A DNA stretch of 64,000 nt from Symbiodinium natans (taxonomy: Eukaryota > Sar > Dinophyceae > Suessiales > Symbiodiniaceae): the NCBI GenBank assembly GCA_905221605.1, contig CAJNDS010002723.1, positions 452,001 through 516,000 on the forward strand. The letters are read 5' to 3'. Both the position numbers and the translations under genes were made by a program. The stretch's first letter is position 1. Each line of letters opens with the position of its first letter. The notes beneath the pieces were generated by a model. The model saw nothing but the letters and a program-made list of their open reading frames with translations. It searched no databases and was not told where the DNA came from. Of the stretch, positions 22,154 to 33,532 are shown one piece after another.

Positions 22154-24103
22154 TCTCGCCCGTTCACACACCGTGCGATGGTGATCATCACTGAGACGCA
22201 AGCTTAGATTTTTGCAAAAGTCCAGGTTTACAGCCTGCTGCTGCCGTGTAAAGCTTCTGTAAAAATTCAGTTTGAAGCAGCTTTGTTCAGTCTCCACTTG
22301 AAGAGGTGGAGACCAGCATTTCAATGGCTGATGCAAGATGCGCACTTGGTGCTTGTGTTTCGAGCGATTGGCTCGCACGAAGCCAAATAGACGCTGCGGA
22401 CCCGTTAGAAAATGACACTGGTCTTTGAATTGCTTTCAGAAGTGCAGATTGCAACAAGATTCGACGAAGTAGTCTCCGTGAAGACACCGTCCCCGTCTGG
22501 TGCAGGAAGCCGAATCCATGGCCATGGCATACAAGCCCGAGGCCAGACTTGCCAAAACAACTTCTGGCACATGCCGGGTTTGGTTCTGGCACAGAGATTC
22601 CAGAGAATAGGTCATAGGTATTTAGTTGTACCCATGCTATGTTGCAGGCAGTAATGTACGTAATATGTCTAGAAAGTAGATAACAGTACAAATGTAAACC
22701 TTTCAGTGTATATATTGCATATGTTATATATAAATATTTTCCGTCGTGTCCGTTCAGCTGAGGATTTTCCAGAGTGAGGCCCTTTCTGTAAAATTTGAAT
22801 TCAGTTCTAATAGCAAACGAGGCACGGTGAAGGCTTGTTTCGACTCCTTCATAAATTTGATTGCGACCAAGGTCCAGAGGCAGGTTTTGAGAGAAAATGC
22901 GAATCAATTTCGAGAATCTTCTGGGGGCCCCAGACTTGGGACGGTAGATCATGGGAGGGTGGCGGCGGGGGTGTGAGCATTCTTTATACATGTGTCTATA
23001 AATGTGCGTTGCATTCATCATTTATCATCATCGTGATGTGCTATCTATGAATTCCTATGTGTTATCTATGAATTACTATGAATCTATGATACCTAACATT
23101 GAACCCTTGAGGTGGGTGTCGAGATGCCCGACAAGCGCGTGGTCTTACAGGCACAGTGGGAGCAACTGACCCACGCGCTGGCGCACAGAAGGTCTTAGCT
23201 TTCCCTGGACCCTCTATGTGATGCCACCCATGTTCGCTCCCCCTTGTGGGGCCTGGGTCTAGGGGTTTGAGAAGGCTGTTTAAAGGTCCAGGGTTTCTGG
23301 GATCCTGTAAGCCCTAAGTACCGTGTATTTGCTAAGATGCCCCACTGAATACTCAGCAAAACCGAAAACCATGAGTTGGGCAGCATGCGAACTGGAGCCC
23401 TCCCAGGGGTTGGCGGACACGGGTCCATCCACTCGGACGGGTGAAGCGTCCGTTGCCTCAGTACGTGGTTGAGCGAGGCCCAGAAGCTTGCGCCTGACGT
23501 GGTTTAGTGATGTTTGCACGAGCTGTTCAGCCATGTTCAGCCCCAAAGACAGAGCCATTAATTACAGGAGCAGAGCAGTTTTGCCCCCCATTAATTTGGG
23601 GGGCTGTGAGCAGTTTGGGTCGAGTCCACAAGCGTAAGTGGATGCTGAGGGCTCGCCATCCCGTCGAGCGGCTGCTAGTTGACCATAGCCGCAGGGAGCA
23701 GCAGGAGGACTCGAGCTCTAGAGAAGCGATGCAGAGGGTTTGTAGTAGACGCAAGAGCATGTGGGTACCTGACATGACCCGAACTTGTCGGAGTTCGCGG
23801 CTCGTGGCTGTGCCTTCCGATGCTGCGTTGTTTGCCATCTGCAGGAGATGAGGAACAAGGCTTTGGTGAGCCCAAGTGGTGATGCTTCATGATTTGAAAG
23901 ATGCCGGGCTTGCTGACAAACGAATCGCTTTCGGCTCAGCCTGTGGGCTTTGCAAAGGTCGGGAAGGCAACCCCAAGAATCGTTCTCAAAGACAAGGCAT
24001 GACGCAACAGCCCGAAGAGCCCGGTACAGTCGCTGCACATAATGAGCAACCGTAGATGCTTGCTGTATGTAATGGCACAGTACCTCACCGCTGAAACAAT
24101 GCC
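22154..24103. other. Intergenic, no gene supported
   Basis: A minus-strand frame of 244 codons at 22287-23021 is the longest here, but its sequence is irregular, matches nothing and covers an AT-rich patch (22680-22745), so I do not call it. The + frame 23507-23851 is likewise unsupported. The interval presumably holds the end of the methyltransferase transcript and the promoter region of the next gene. Confidence 0.4.
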
Positions 24104-25620
24104 ATGGCCGCTCATCCTGAAACAGATGAAACCTGCATTGGATGCTCACTTCAACACCTTGACATCTCTTTGGTGTTGGTTTGTGGTCACCGTCTGTGCC
24201 TCCAATGCGCTTGGTGTGAGCTCAAGGCATCGAGATCTGTAAGTGCTCGTTGTCCGCGTTGCTCTTCTGTGACACATGTAGACTCTCGAGCTGCAGAACA
24301 GATCCAGGAATTCACGCGCAATGCTTCGCCACAAGCCTCCCCGGTCGAGCTCCAGAGGGAGCTTGGTGCTCTGCCAAAGTTTGCAGACTGTACATTATCA
24401 GAAGCCAGCAGCCGTGGCTTGAGGTTGACACCACCGTCGCGGGGCTCCAAACGAAGCCCCGAAATTTCGATTGTTTCACCCACCACTCCTACGACTCCTG
24501 AAGACCGTCAAGTGCCTAGCTCCGAACCCGAGCTGCGCGAGCGACGCGAGGGTGAAGATGGAGCCCTTTGTGGCCAGTGCCAAAGCAGCCGTGCGCAGGT
24601 CCGCTGTTGCCATTGTGATGAGATCTTCTGCGCCGAGTGCTCGGCCCGAATGCACAGAACCGGCCGAATGCGCGAGCACCGCCTGGTACCAATAGCACGG
24701 AGGTGGTCAGACCAAGCTCGGGCAAATGCTGTGAGTGCTGTGAGTGCTGCAAGTGCTGCAAGCGCTGCGAGTGCCGCGAGTGCTCAGCGCGCGGAATACT
24801 ATTCGAGCATGACGTGTCCAAAGCATGCAGGCGAGGCTCTCCAGTTTTTCTGCCTGAGTTGTGTGGAGTGCATCTGTGCAGAATGTGCGATTCAACGAGG
24901 AGCCGCTCATCATGGCCATGATGTTGTCAATGTGAGAGTTGCCTTTCAGCAGCTCTCACATTCGATCAAACAGGCCCTGGAGACTGCTGCCGTTCGCCTA
25001 CAGGGAAGTCCAGCAAGAAAACAAGCAGAATTACATCCATTGGAGGATGCTTTCAGCAAAGTCAAGCTTGATGTCGTGAATTCCTTTGAGTCACTGTTCT
25101 CTGCCCTGAAACAGAAGGAGGAGGAGCTCATGGCAGGAGCGGAAGAGTGTGCCCGCCTTGTAGATCAGACGCTGCTGGCAAAGGCCCAGCGAAACGAGGC
25201 GCAACTCACAGAACTGGGCCACTTGCAGCAGATGCTGGACACGCTGACTGGGCTCACTGGTCATGAGATCGCGGACGAAGTCCAGCGTCTCAACCTTTAT
25301 GTTGCAGCCAAGGATAGCTTGACCTCGCTAGCCTCGGAACGCAACTTGCCTGGTGAGCTGGGTTGAAATGGTTGAAAAGGGTTGATAGCCGGGCCCTATT
25401 CTCAGCATCGCAGTTTTCTTTTGAATGCATCGACAGCTTGTCCCTCCAAGGTGAAGTTGAGCCCTCGCAGAACATGCCCACTTCGAGCGGCGAAACGCTT
25501 GCGATTGGAGAGTCTGCCGCGCTGGAGGTCGCCGTGCAGCGAGTTGTAGAGACGTTGCGAGCCAAGCAGGCTGAAGTCCAGTCCTTTGCAAGAGATCTCC
25601 GCGACGCCTGCAGCCTTTGA
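24104..25620 (+). CDS. TRIM-like RING / B-box / coiled-coil protein
   Basis: The first exon (24104-25352) opens with a C3HC4 RING finger: C11-x2-C14, C27-x-H29, C32-x2-C35, C50-x2-C53. A Ser/Pro/Thr-rich linker follows, then two B-box zinc fingers at about residues 156-197 (CGQC, CCHC, CAEC, H184, H192) and 238-275 (C238, H241, C250, C253, C258, C261, H269, H272). A low-complexity Ala/Ser stretch (211-227) separates the boxes. Residues 280-410 are rich in Leu/Glu/Gln heptads and should form a coiled coil. RING plus B-boxes plus coiled coil is the TRIM order, so E3 ubiquitin ligase activity is likely. The intron 25353-25450 (GT donor, phase 1) joins to 25451-25620, which starts EVEPSQNMP and ends LRDACSL. 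No C-terminal SPRY or NHL domain is seen. The ATG choice is supported by the RING starting at residue 11. Confidence 0.85.
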
Positions 25621-25885
25621 CCTTTGATCTGTCCGCGGACGACTTGTCCGGGCAGAGGTGGCAGATCCGCAACAGCGGAATCGCATCAGACAAGAAAAGG
25701 AAGCCCCATCTCCCTTTCTATTTGCTTCTGGCGTAGCGCGTGCACAGACCCAGGTTGCTGTCCTTTCGTGAGTTGCACGTGAGTCCTATCAGGTATTTGG
25801 TCAGCATGCTCCACTGAAGGCCAAAATGGTGCGCCCCCATGTACGACGTGCAGACGCATACAGGGGGGGCCTAGTTCTACCACAT

Positions 25886-26130
25886 GTGACCTTTCAGGAG
25901 CGCGAGCTGCTGTCGCAATTCCAGCGCCTGCCTGGCTTGCCTTCGTCCCTTGTACGCGCCTCAAAGCATCCTGCCTCTGCAAGTCTGACAAACCGGCAAT
26001 TCTTCTGGCTGAAGCGTGTGTACGAACGTCAACGAGGTGGGACTGGAGACGGTGCTGGACATGGATGACACAATCGAATTCGAGGACATCATGAACTTAG
26101 AGGCTGGAGACTTCGTCATCCTTGTGAGAA
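25886..26130 (+). CDS. Unassigned exons downstream of the TRIM-like gene
   Basis: Two protein-like + segments are present: ERELLSQFQRLPGLPSSLV after a CAG at about 25898, and VGLETVLDMDDTIEFEDIM with LEAGDFVIL before a GTGAGA at about 26123. They may belong to one gene or be further exons after the TRIM-like gene. The family is not recognised. Confidence 0.4.
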
Positions 26131-27318
26131 TGGCCAAGCTGAGTTCTAACGTTCGGTTGGGTTTTCCCTTGTCGCCCCGAGGCCAACTCGGCACTGTCAC
26201 GCTTCACAGGTCCGAACAGGCCGGCTCCTTGCCATGCCAACCTCCCACAACCTGGACCGTGAAGAGGCTTACAGTAGCTAGCGCCTGGCAGGGGGCTGCA
26301 TGACATCATGGAGCAGCGCCTCAACATGCGTTTCTGAGAGCCTGGGAGTAGATAGAAGTTGAGTCAGAACAGGCTGTGAGGGTGCCGGGTTCATGAGGTT
26401 CGGACACGTTCTCACCATCTGACATGAAGTGTGCTCTCTGACCGTATGATTCTAGGTCGCGTCTAACGTTTCTAGCGCGCAACCCACTTGACTGAACGGC
26501 CTCTCAATGGCGTAGCAACCCAGTCCTGCAGATGCAGAACGAACAGAGCAGGAAAAACTCCGTGCGCCCACTGGTCGCCGCTCATGTCAGTGCTTCTTGT
26601 GCGCTTTGCTAAGCTGCCCACCCTCGTGATCTCCTGGGAGGGCCAAGCTCAACAGCTGCTCAAGCATTGCAGCATCTCTAATGAATAGAGACTTGAAGCC
26701 GCTACACTGCTAAACGTTGCGAAGTGTTGCAGCGACCGTCAGGTGCCGGGTGTAAGGTGCAATCCGCCCATCTCTCTGCCTTTTGCAGCTTGACCATGGG
26801 CCGGCGGTGCTCCAATCGCAGATCAGATTTTTAAGTTGGGCCATATGTCTGTAGGCCCTCAAACGACCCGGAAAACCTCAAGTCAATGGCGCTTGGATTT
26901 CTGCCTTTCTGTGTACAGCAACAGCGTGAGAGAACTTGTCCCAGTTCCCAGGCACTTCACTTTTGGCCCGAGTCCGCGCGCAACAGACTCCAGCGAGCAG
27001 GCGGATGTCAAAAATTGGTCCACGCAGGCTTAGACTGAAATGACATTCGATGAAGCATGGCCTCAGGGCTACATCGCGGAGCCTGTCCTTTGCCAAGAAC
27101 AGAGCAAAACTACTCATGGCCCAACACCCTAACTGTCCCTAGCAATATACGAAGTCCTTCTCCGATTCCCAGGTGACCTCGACTCTGCTGGACACAGAGA
27201 GGGTCCAGTCGAGGCGGCACTTCCCTCCTCGGGAGGCTCCCTGCCGCCTTGTTGTTTGTTCCCCAAGGGTTTCGAGGTCCAAGGCTTCAAGTAGTTTTTT
27301 GTTTCTGTTTTGTAACAT
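26131..27318. other. No gene supported
   Basis: Short frames are open on both strands, without conserved motifs or convincing codon pattern. No repeats of note are seen. Confidence 0.4.
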
Positions 27319-27960
27319 ATGTCCTTTGTTTGCACATCAGTCAAAGCTCGCGGCTCTTGTGAGTTAGTTAGCGCCGGACACCAAGTACCAAAACCCTGCA
27401 AAGCCATGGGACCACCTGAAAAGCCCCCCGGAACAAGTCTGATCTCTCATAGCTTGGCCAGGCTTGCAAAACAGATTTCAGAGCCACACCCAAAGCGACG
27501 GCAAGTTTGGAGCCCAAAGTGCCTGGGAAAGTGGCTCGTAAACCCAACACCTCATCGTCTTGCTGGGGTCCTAGGGATTGCAGGGTCTGCGCGGGATGCT
27601 TCGAACACTCCATCACTATTGTGGGAAGGGTTTGCAGCATTCATATCGCAAGAACAGGCTTTAGACGGAAGCTCATCTAGAATTTTTCGGTGCCTCCGTG
27701 AAGTGTCTTCGCAGTCAGGCAGCTTGAGATTTGGCTTCGCGGCAGGTGACAAAGGGTGGCACTGCGGACTGTCTAGAAATCTATTCCAAGAGGCAGGGAG
27801 CTCAGTTCTCTTCACGCTTGTCCTTGCAGTTTGCCGAGCTTATCCAATTGAAGCTGAAGCGTTTGCCCATGCTTGCCCCACGCGACGTGGTGCAGCTCTG
27901 ATAGGCACTGTCCTCCTCCATCTGCAGTGGAGCCGAATGACGGGCTCAGCTTTGGTGTGA
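27319..27960 (+). CDS. Open region with a probable terminal exon, unassigned
   Basis: A 213-codon frame is open, but only part reads like protein. A different frame, after the acceptor-like TTGCAG at about 27830, gives QFAELIQLKLKRLPMLAPRD followed by VVQL and a stop at about 27901. This looks like the C-terminus of a spliced protein. The family is not recognised. Confidence 0.3.
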   Translation: MSFVCTSVKARGSCELVSAGHQVPKPCKAMGPPEKPPGTSLISHSLARLAKQISEPHPKRRQVWSPKCLGKWLVNPTPHRLAGVLGIAGSARDASNTPSLLWEGFAAFISQEQALDGSSSRIFRCLREVSSQSGSLRFGFAAGDKGWHCGLSRNLFQEAGSSVLFTLVLAVCRAYPIEAEAFAHACPTRRGAALIGTVLLHLQWSRMTGSALV

Positions 27961-28470
27961 GGTGTGCAACGGGTGGCCAGCCATGCTCACAAGTGTAGAG
28001 AGTGCCACGTCTTGGAGGCGGTTCGATGCTGTGGAGCACAGGCAGTATGGCCGGGAGGCCGCGCGTTGCAAGCCAGTGCGGCGCAGAGTTGCTGCATGTT
28101 GCCACATGTCCTTGGCTAGGTTGGAGACTCCAGCCAAGGACGTCGGCACGTGCTCGGCTCCTAAGCCCGTGCATGCTACGCGCTGCGACGCTGTGTACTG
28201 CGCGGATGTAGATTCCATGCGAACCAACGTGTCGTTTGTGAGGCCAGCACCTTCGAGTCATTTGGACGTCGCGTTGCAGGATGGGGCGAGCAGCTCTCGC
28301 TGTGAACGTCTGTGAGCATGAATGCCACATTGCTAGCCGACAACGAGCGACACGGCAGCCAACAGCACATGCTCGATCGCCAGGTCAAAGGGCGCGAGAG
28401 CCGGCGGTGCCGCCAGCCTTTTGAAGGCGCGTTCGCTCCCGCCAGTCACCGTGCAACTGAAACCCCTGTA

Positions 28471-28800
28471 CCATGGATGTGGACGGCATCTCTACAGGCC
28501 AGCTGCGGGCGCCCAGGCGTGCTGCCCAGCGCAAAAAGCCGTTGAAGTGCATCCGAAGTGCAGATCTGCACTGGTCTGCGGTGGCGACCCGCGCAGATTT
28601 AGAGACATGATGCCGGGATCCCTCATTGCGGTGGTGCCTCCGAGGCCGGGCAGCCATACGCAGAAGCGACACATCCAGCGCCAGGTCTGGTGCTGGGGAG
28701 ATCGGGGTGTGCGGACTCTCTTGCGGAAACAGAGCCCAAGGAAGATGACCAGAATTTTGCCCAGTCAAACATTGTGCATACGTTGTTATGCAAAGAGATA
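28471..28800 (+). CDS. Candidate exon, unassigned
   Basis: The frame from ATG 28472 reads MDVDGISTGQLRAPRRAAQR and stays open to a stop near 28608. A second frame (28421-28807) is open longer but is less protein-like. The MDVDG-x3-GQL spacing is weakly reminiscent of a decayed EF-hand loop. Borders are unknown. Confidence 0.25.
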
Positions 28801-29066
28801 CCTTTAAATGGGTGCGTAAAATGAGATGCGGCGCAGCTCACCCTTTTTTTAATGGTCCAACTCCAGGACCATCTGCAGTGGAGCGGTGCAGTGCCGGGAC
28901 ATTTCCAGGACTCAAAGCCCCAGGCACTCCGACCCAAAATCCCCCCAACTCCCCCCCTAAAATGGTTTGTTTTTGGGTTTTTAGTAGGCAGACTACCTGT
29001 TAACCAGCGCTGCTAAGAGGAATCGATCCCCTTGTGATCCGAGGCACTTGAGCTGGAGCCATTGGT

Positions 29067-29108
29067 AAACCCTAAACTCCCTAAAGCCTATAAACCCTAA
29101 ACCTATAG
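29067..29108. repeat. Interstitial telomere-like repeat, degenerate
   Basis: The words TAAACCCTAAACTCCCTAAAG and ATAAACCCTAAACC are decayed CCCTAAA copies. Confidence 0.7.
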
Positions 29109-29283
29109 GGGCTTCCCGAGCTTCCTAATCAGGGTGGACGGAAGATGGCCAAAGCCCACAAAGGGAGACAGGGCAAATTCACGTAAAACTCCGTTAGCTG
29201 CGAAGCGCAACTCCGCATGCACTGCGGTGGACTTTTCACGGTGCGCTGCCCTGTGCTTTTTCTTTGCAAGAGTTTACTGCGAT

Positions 29284-30111
29284 ATGAACGTGCCGCCCCA
29301 CTTTTCTGGGAAGGATTTGGAAGATGCCTCATGCTGTAGACCCAAAAGCCTTTGCAGCAATGGATGCAGCTCTTATTCAGCGACTCTTGGGCATTCAGAT
29401 ATGCACGCTGGAATCGGAAGTACGCTTTTGGGCACGAGCATGGCCGCGCTGTGCGGATTGGCTGCTGCAGGGAATCCGCTGCAGCTCCACCTCGCCTACT
29501 TACCTCGATGTGCACACAGCATCAGCGTCAGGACCTTAGTCAAGGACCAAAGCCAGTTCAGTGAATGTGCAGGCATACGGTTGCGTCGTAACGTCGATGT
29601 TGTCAATGGCTGGTTGCCAGGCTTGGCATTTCCAGTTGTGGGGAAGCTGCTTCAGAGGCCGCGGACCGCGCGAAGCAGCGAAGCATCCGGAATCGAACAG
29701 TGCAGGCAACATCCTCGACGGCCCTGGTGTGTTTTGGGCCAAGGCCGGTTGGCTGGTCAGTACTGCTTTCAGGCAGAGCCGAGTGTTGAAGGTCACAGAC
29801 GCCACGCAAGCGACGAGTTGAGGTGCAGGCCCAGCTTTTCCAAACAGGTTTTTCCAAAGCAGTTTTATGAAGGTGGAAGCATCCTGATTTCTGTTCCGAC
29901 GAAGTTTTCGCCGTCATCAGGACAATCTGGTCGGAGGAACTCTTCGAGGTACGGTTACCTGCTACCTACTTCAACTTGGTGTTTGGCATTGCAGTATGTG
30001 GTGGCCCTTGACCGCTGGCTTCGTGGCGCCTCTGCAGGTCCGGCATCCAACATGAAGGTCGGAGAGATCAAGCCTTCCAGGCCAGCATGCCGCTGCATCC
30101 GGCTGTGGTGA
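29284..30111 (+). CDS. Unassigned multi-exon gene region
   Basis: Protein-like segments occur in alternating + frames: MNVPPHFSGKDLEDA from 29284; VDPKAFAAMDAALIQRLLG near 29338-29395; GNILDGPGVFWAKAGWLVST at about 29709-29768; and HPDFCSDEVFAVIRTIWSEE at about 29882-29941 followed by LFE and a GTACGG donor-like site near 29951. The frame 29134-30111 is open for 325 codons, but its own translation reads less like protein than these pieces, so I do not take it as one exon. The family is not recognised. Confidence 0.35.
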   Translation: MNVPPHFSGKDLEDASCCRPKSLCSNGCSSYSATLGHSDMHAGIGSTLLGTSMAALCGLAAAGNPLQLHLAYLPRCAHSISVRTLVKDQSQFSECAGIRLRRNVDVVNGWLPGLAFPVVGKLLQRPRTARSSEASGIEQCRQHPRRPWCVLGQGRLAGQYCFQAEPSVEGHRRHASDELRCRPSFSKQVFPKQFYEGGSILISVPTKFSPSSGQSGRRNSSRYGYLLPTSTWCLALQYVVALDRWLRGASAGPASNMKVGEIKPSRPACRCIRLW

Positions 30112-30331
30112 GGCATGCCGGCACGATCCGGCATGCCTTTGGTGATCCGCTTTGTGTGCAGGAGGCCTGCCAACGAAGGTGCGCTGCTTGGTGGTCTTCG
30201 CTTGTGTGGCACGCCACAGTCGCTTTTCAGATCCCCAGGCACCAGCCTGCTTGGAGGATACTTGAGGTCAGCCCGCCATGTCCCACCACTCAGTGAGACC
30301 ATTTGGGCATGTCCCGCTGTCATGCGACATG

Positions 30332-30774
30332 CAGGTCTGCAGCGTCAGATCGAGCGCCGTCACCCTCACTGCAACGGCCGCAGGACCGCTCAGCATCTGT
30401 TCAGCTGTGGAGGGGCTTACGGAACTCACACTGGAACTTGCTGAGAGGACAGTCTTGCCGGCAGTGCGTGTCTTCCCACAGTGAGGGCGCACTAGCGCAG
30501 CCTATGCTCAGGCATGGTGGTGCTGCTGTAACATACTTAGCCAGCTATGGCCGGGCCTGAACTGAGCCCAGCTGTGCTGGAAGAGCACTCAGTAAAGAAC
30601 GCTGAGGCTCCAATCTTGTTACCAATGATCCATATGCCATATGCTGCGGACAATGTTGCCGCAGAACCGAATGTCGCAAATGCCCCAACAAAGACATGGC
30701 AGTCAAACACTTCACATGCATCAGCTGCACACCTGTCAAACGTGTCATTGAGAGGGGTATTGTGCAAGGGTTGA
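30332..30774 (+). CDS. Candidate exons, unassigned
   Basis: After ATGCAG at about 30333 a frame reads VCSVRSSAVTLTATAAG and continues to AERTVLPAVRVFPQ with a stop at 30484. A second frame, 30547-30774, starts MAGPELSPAVLEEHSVKNA. The minus strand of the latter is also open and reads like a membrane segment (VFVGAFATFGSAATLSAAYG), so the strand is uncertain. Confidence 0.3.
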
Positions 30775-31431
30775 CCTCACAATGTCTTTGCCATTTGCAG
30801 TCAAGGGTATGGCTTGACAGCTTATCCTTGCCCTTTCGCAGATCGAACTTCTGTGTATCCAGCTCCTGGTACGCATTCCTCTAGACATCCTCTAGACTCT
30901 AGAAGTGTTCGCGTCTTGCGTGATCCGATCCGAATCGCTGGGAAAGCCGCTTTGCTAAGGATCGCATTGAGATGACCCTCTCGATGCGAAGCTTTGTGGG
31001 GAACTCTGAGCTGCGGCCACGTCGATTTTTAGCAATTGCTCGCTCGGTGTGAGGTCTTCGGCATCTTGCTGGTGGTAGCGCGTGCTCACTTGGCCTACCA
31101 CCTGGGAGAAGGTGGAACTCGTGACCCAACAGTACCGTGCGACTGGATACGAGCGGGTTTTTGGCAACCTGGCGCATGCTGACACAGGCGATGATCCGAC
31201 CTCGCTTCTCCAGCGAGGCAAGATGCACACTACGCCTGCCAGCCGACAAAGCCAGATAAGGAAGTTTAAGGCAAGATATTCTGGCAAGATACTGTACTGC
31301 CTCCACGTGCTGGCCGTGTTGAAAAGTCTGTATTGGCATGTCGAGCTGATGCGGAGCCCCATTGATGTGGCAACGCTATGCTGCCGTGGCATGGTGAAAC
31401 AAGCTGGCAATCGATCTGATTCTCTTTCAGG

Positions 31432-31667
31432 TGCAGAGGCGCTCCATGGACGACACTCTCCGCAGGTACTGCCTCATACAAAGAATTCATTTCACTACCT
31501 GGGCAATGCGCTGGTGGCACATTAGTACCTGTGTACCTTTAGGTGGTGCTGGCGGCCAGTGACCCGCCGCAGAGCTTGCCAGCGCAGCTGGGACACATGC
31601 GGCCCGCGTTGCCTGCGGCCGAGCAGGATCCGAGCGCCTCGAACGTGGCACATCATCTCGCAGACCC
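31432..31667 (+). CDS. Candidate exons, unassigned
   Basis: After a TTTCAG at about 31431 a frame reads VQRRSMDDTLRRYCLIQRIH and FTTWAMRWWH, a basic helical pattern. After an acceptor-like TTTAG at about 31543 a frame reads VVLAASDPPQSLPAQLGHM and PALPAAEQDPSASNVAHHLA up to the satellite. Family and borders are unknown. The frame 31082-31525 overlaps and is weaker. Confidence 0.3.
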
Positions 31668-31675
31668 GAACACAC

Positions 31676-31713
31676 ACGACACGCGCGCGCGCACACGCAC
31701 ACGCACACGCGCA

Positions 31714-31802
<89 letters not shown>

Positions 31803-32340
31803 ACACGCACCCACGCACCCACGCACCCACGCACGCACGCACGCACGCACGCACGCACCCACCCACCCACCCACCCACCCACCCACCCACGCACCCACCC
31901 ACACACGCACACACGCACACACGCACACACGCACACACGCACACACGCACACACGCACACACGCACACACGCACACACGCACACACGCACACACGCACAC
32001 ACGCACACACGCACACACGCACACACGCACACACGCACACACGCACACACGCACACACGCACACACGCACACACGCACACACGCACACACGCACACACGC
32101 ACACACGCACACACGCACACACGCACACACGCACACACGCACACGCACGCACACACGCACACACGCACACACGCACACACGCACACACGCACACACGCAC
32201 ACACGCACACACGCACACACGCACACACGCACACACGCACACACGCACACACGCACACACGCACACACGCACACACGCACACACGCACACACGCACACAC
32301 GCACACACGCACACACGCACACACGCACACACGCTTACAC
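31676..32340. repeat. 660-bp ACACACGC satellite with CA and CCCA tracts
   Basis: After CG/CA-rich words there is a (CA)n tract at about 31729-31800 and CCCA/CGCA words at 31800-31904. An 8-bp unit ACACACGC then repeats about 53 times to 32335, with one slip near 32143. Nearly all of it alternates purine and pyrimidine. Frames of 230-320 codons on both strands are artefacts of the missing stops. Confidence 0.95.
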
Positions 32341-32366
32341 ACGATGACTCCTGGCCCAGGTGGGCA

Positions 32367-32760
32367 GTGTCCTGCATAACCGTCTTGTACTTCACTGCGT
32401 ACGTTGCAGCCTTGGAACGCTGGGTGTCACCTTCTCGCGATGGCGATGTCAAGTGCGAAGGCCGTCCTTGCCGTCATCCATGCTTTCAACCAGGCTCGGT
32501 CGGCTCCTGGCTTCAATCTGTTGCCAACATTTCGGTTCGATTTCGTCTGAGGCGCACGATGGACCCGGGCCGATCGAAAAAGCTTTGGAGGCAGGAGAGC
32601 ACGAATGAGTTGTGAGTTCACGCAACATCACGCAACGATCTGCTGGTTCGGGCTTGGTTGCAGCTCCTTCGGTGCCAGTCTGCTGTGATGGGCGTGTGCT
32701 TCGCACCGATGCTGTGCGTCCTGTTCCTGTCGGTGTCAGACCTCAGTGAGATATACCTGC
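32367..32760 (+). CDS. Candidate membrane protein exons, unassigned
   Basis: A frame at about 32385-32560 reads VLYFTAYVAALERWVSPSRD followed by a Cys-containing stretch (KCEGRPCRHPCFQPGS) and SWLQSVANISVRF. After a TTGCAG at about 32663 a frame reads LLRCQSAVMGVCFAPMLCVL FLSV, a hydrophobic segment that could span a membrane. I infer part of a multi-pass membrane protein. No family is named. Confidence 0.35.
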
Positions 32761-33532
32761 GACACCTTTGGTCAGGTCTCCGAATTAGGGTCCCTATTTT
32801 TGGGGGGATACAGGCCTTGGTAGGATGATGTACGGTACCTCAGTTCGACAACAGACCATGGCTCCTGCATTGACTTCGGAAATTTGTTTGCATGTCTGCA
32901 CTCTTGGCTCCAGTTCCTAAAGTTTCACCGTATGTTATATGCGACACGATGCATGCTTGTATTACCCCTCTGCACTGGTCATCAACAACGAAGCCGCGGA
33001 TTTACGAATTAAGCCTTCTTCACCGCCTTGAGGCGTGCACTTTTCAGCCGATTTCTGCAGCAGCCAGAACGTACATATTCTGGAACCTGTGTTTCTCATT
33101 TGTGGCCCGGCCCCGGCCGCGGTGGATTTGCTGATTGCCACGCCCTCAGAAGTCTTCCGAGCCGGTACGTAAAGGATAGTGAAGGATGTGATGCAGGCGG
33201 TTCATGTCTCTTCACGGGACACTTGCGAGACGATTGAACCATATCACGACACATCAGAGATGAGAAGGCATCAAGGGGGCGATGCCAACAAAGGAATGCG
33301 TGCAATGCATACTGTGGAGGCGCTCCTAGATGTGTAACGTAAGCCGCATGAGGCTGAGCCACCACGGCCCTCCGCGGTGACAGGAACGCATGTCCCCGCT
33401 GCCCAGGCCAACAATGACCGACGCTGATCAGAAGGCTGTGTCCGACAGCTTCGAGGGTCTTGAAGGCGATTGTTAAGCGCGGCGTTGTGGTAGATGCAGC
33501 ATCCGCACGGCCGCACGATGCTTGTATGAGGC
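32761..33532. other. No gene supported; MITE-like fragment
   Basis: GAATTAGGGTCCCTATTTTTG at 32785-32805 matches one end of the small dispersed elements at 60 kb and 44 kb. A frame at 33028-33237 is open but unconvincing. Confidence 0.4.

Noticed and set aside
22287-23021. Minus-strand frame of 244 codons
   Set aside because: No motif, irregular composition, crosses an AT-rich patch, and is opposite in direction to all supported genes.
31487-32452. Open frames of 230-320 codons on both strands (Thr-His or Cys-Val repeats)
   Set aside because: They are translations of the ACACACGC satellite. The 8-bp unit has no stop in any frame, so length means nothing.
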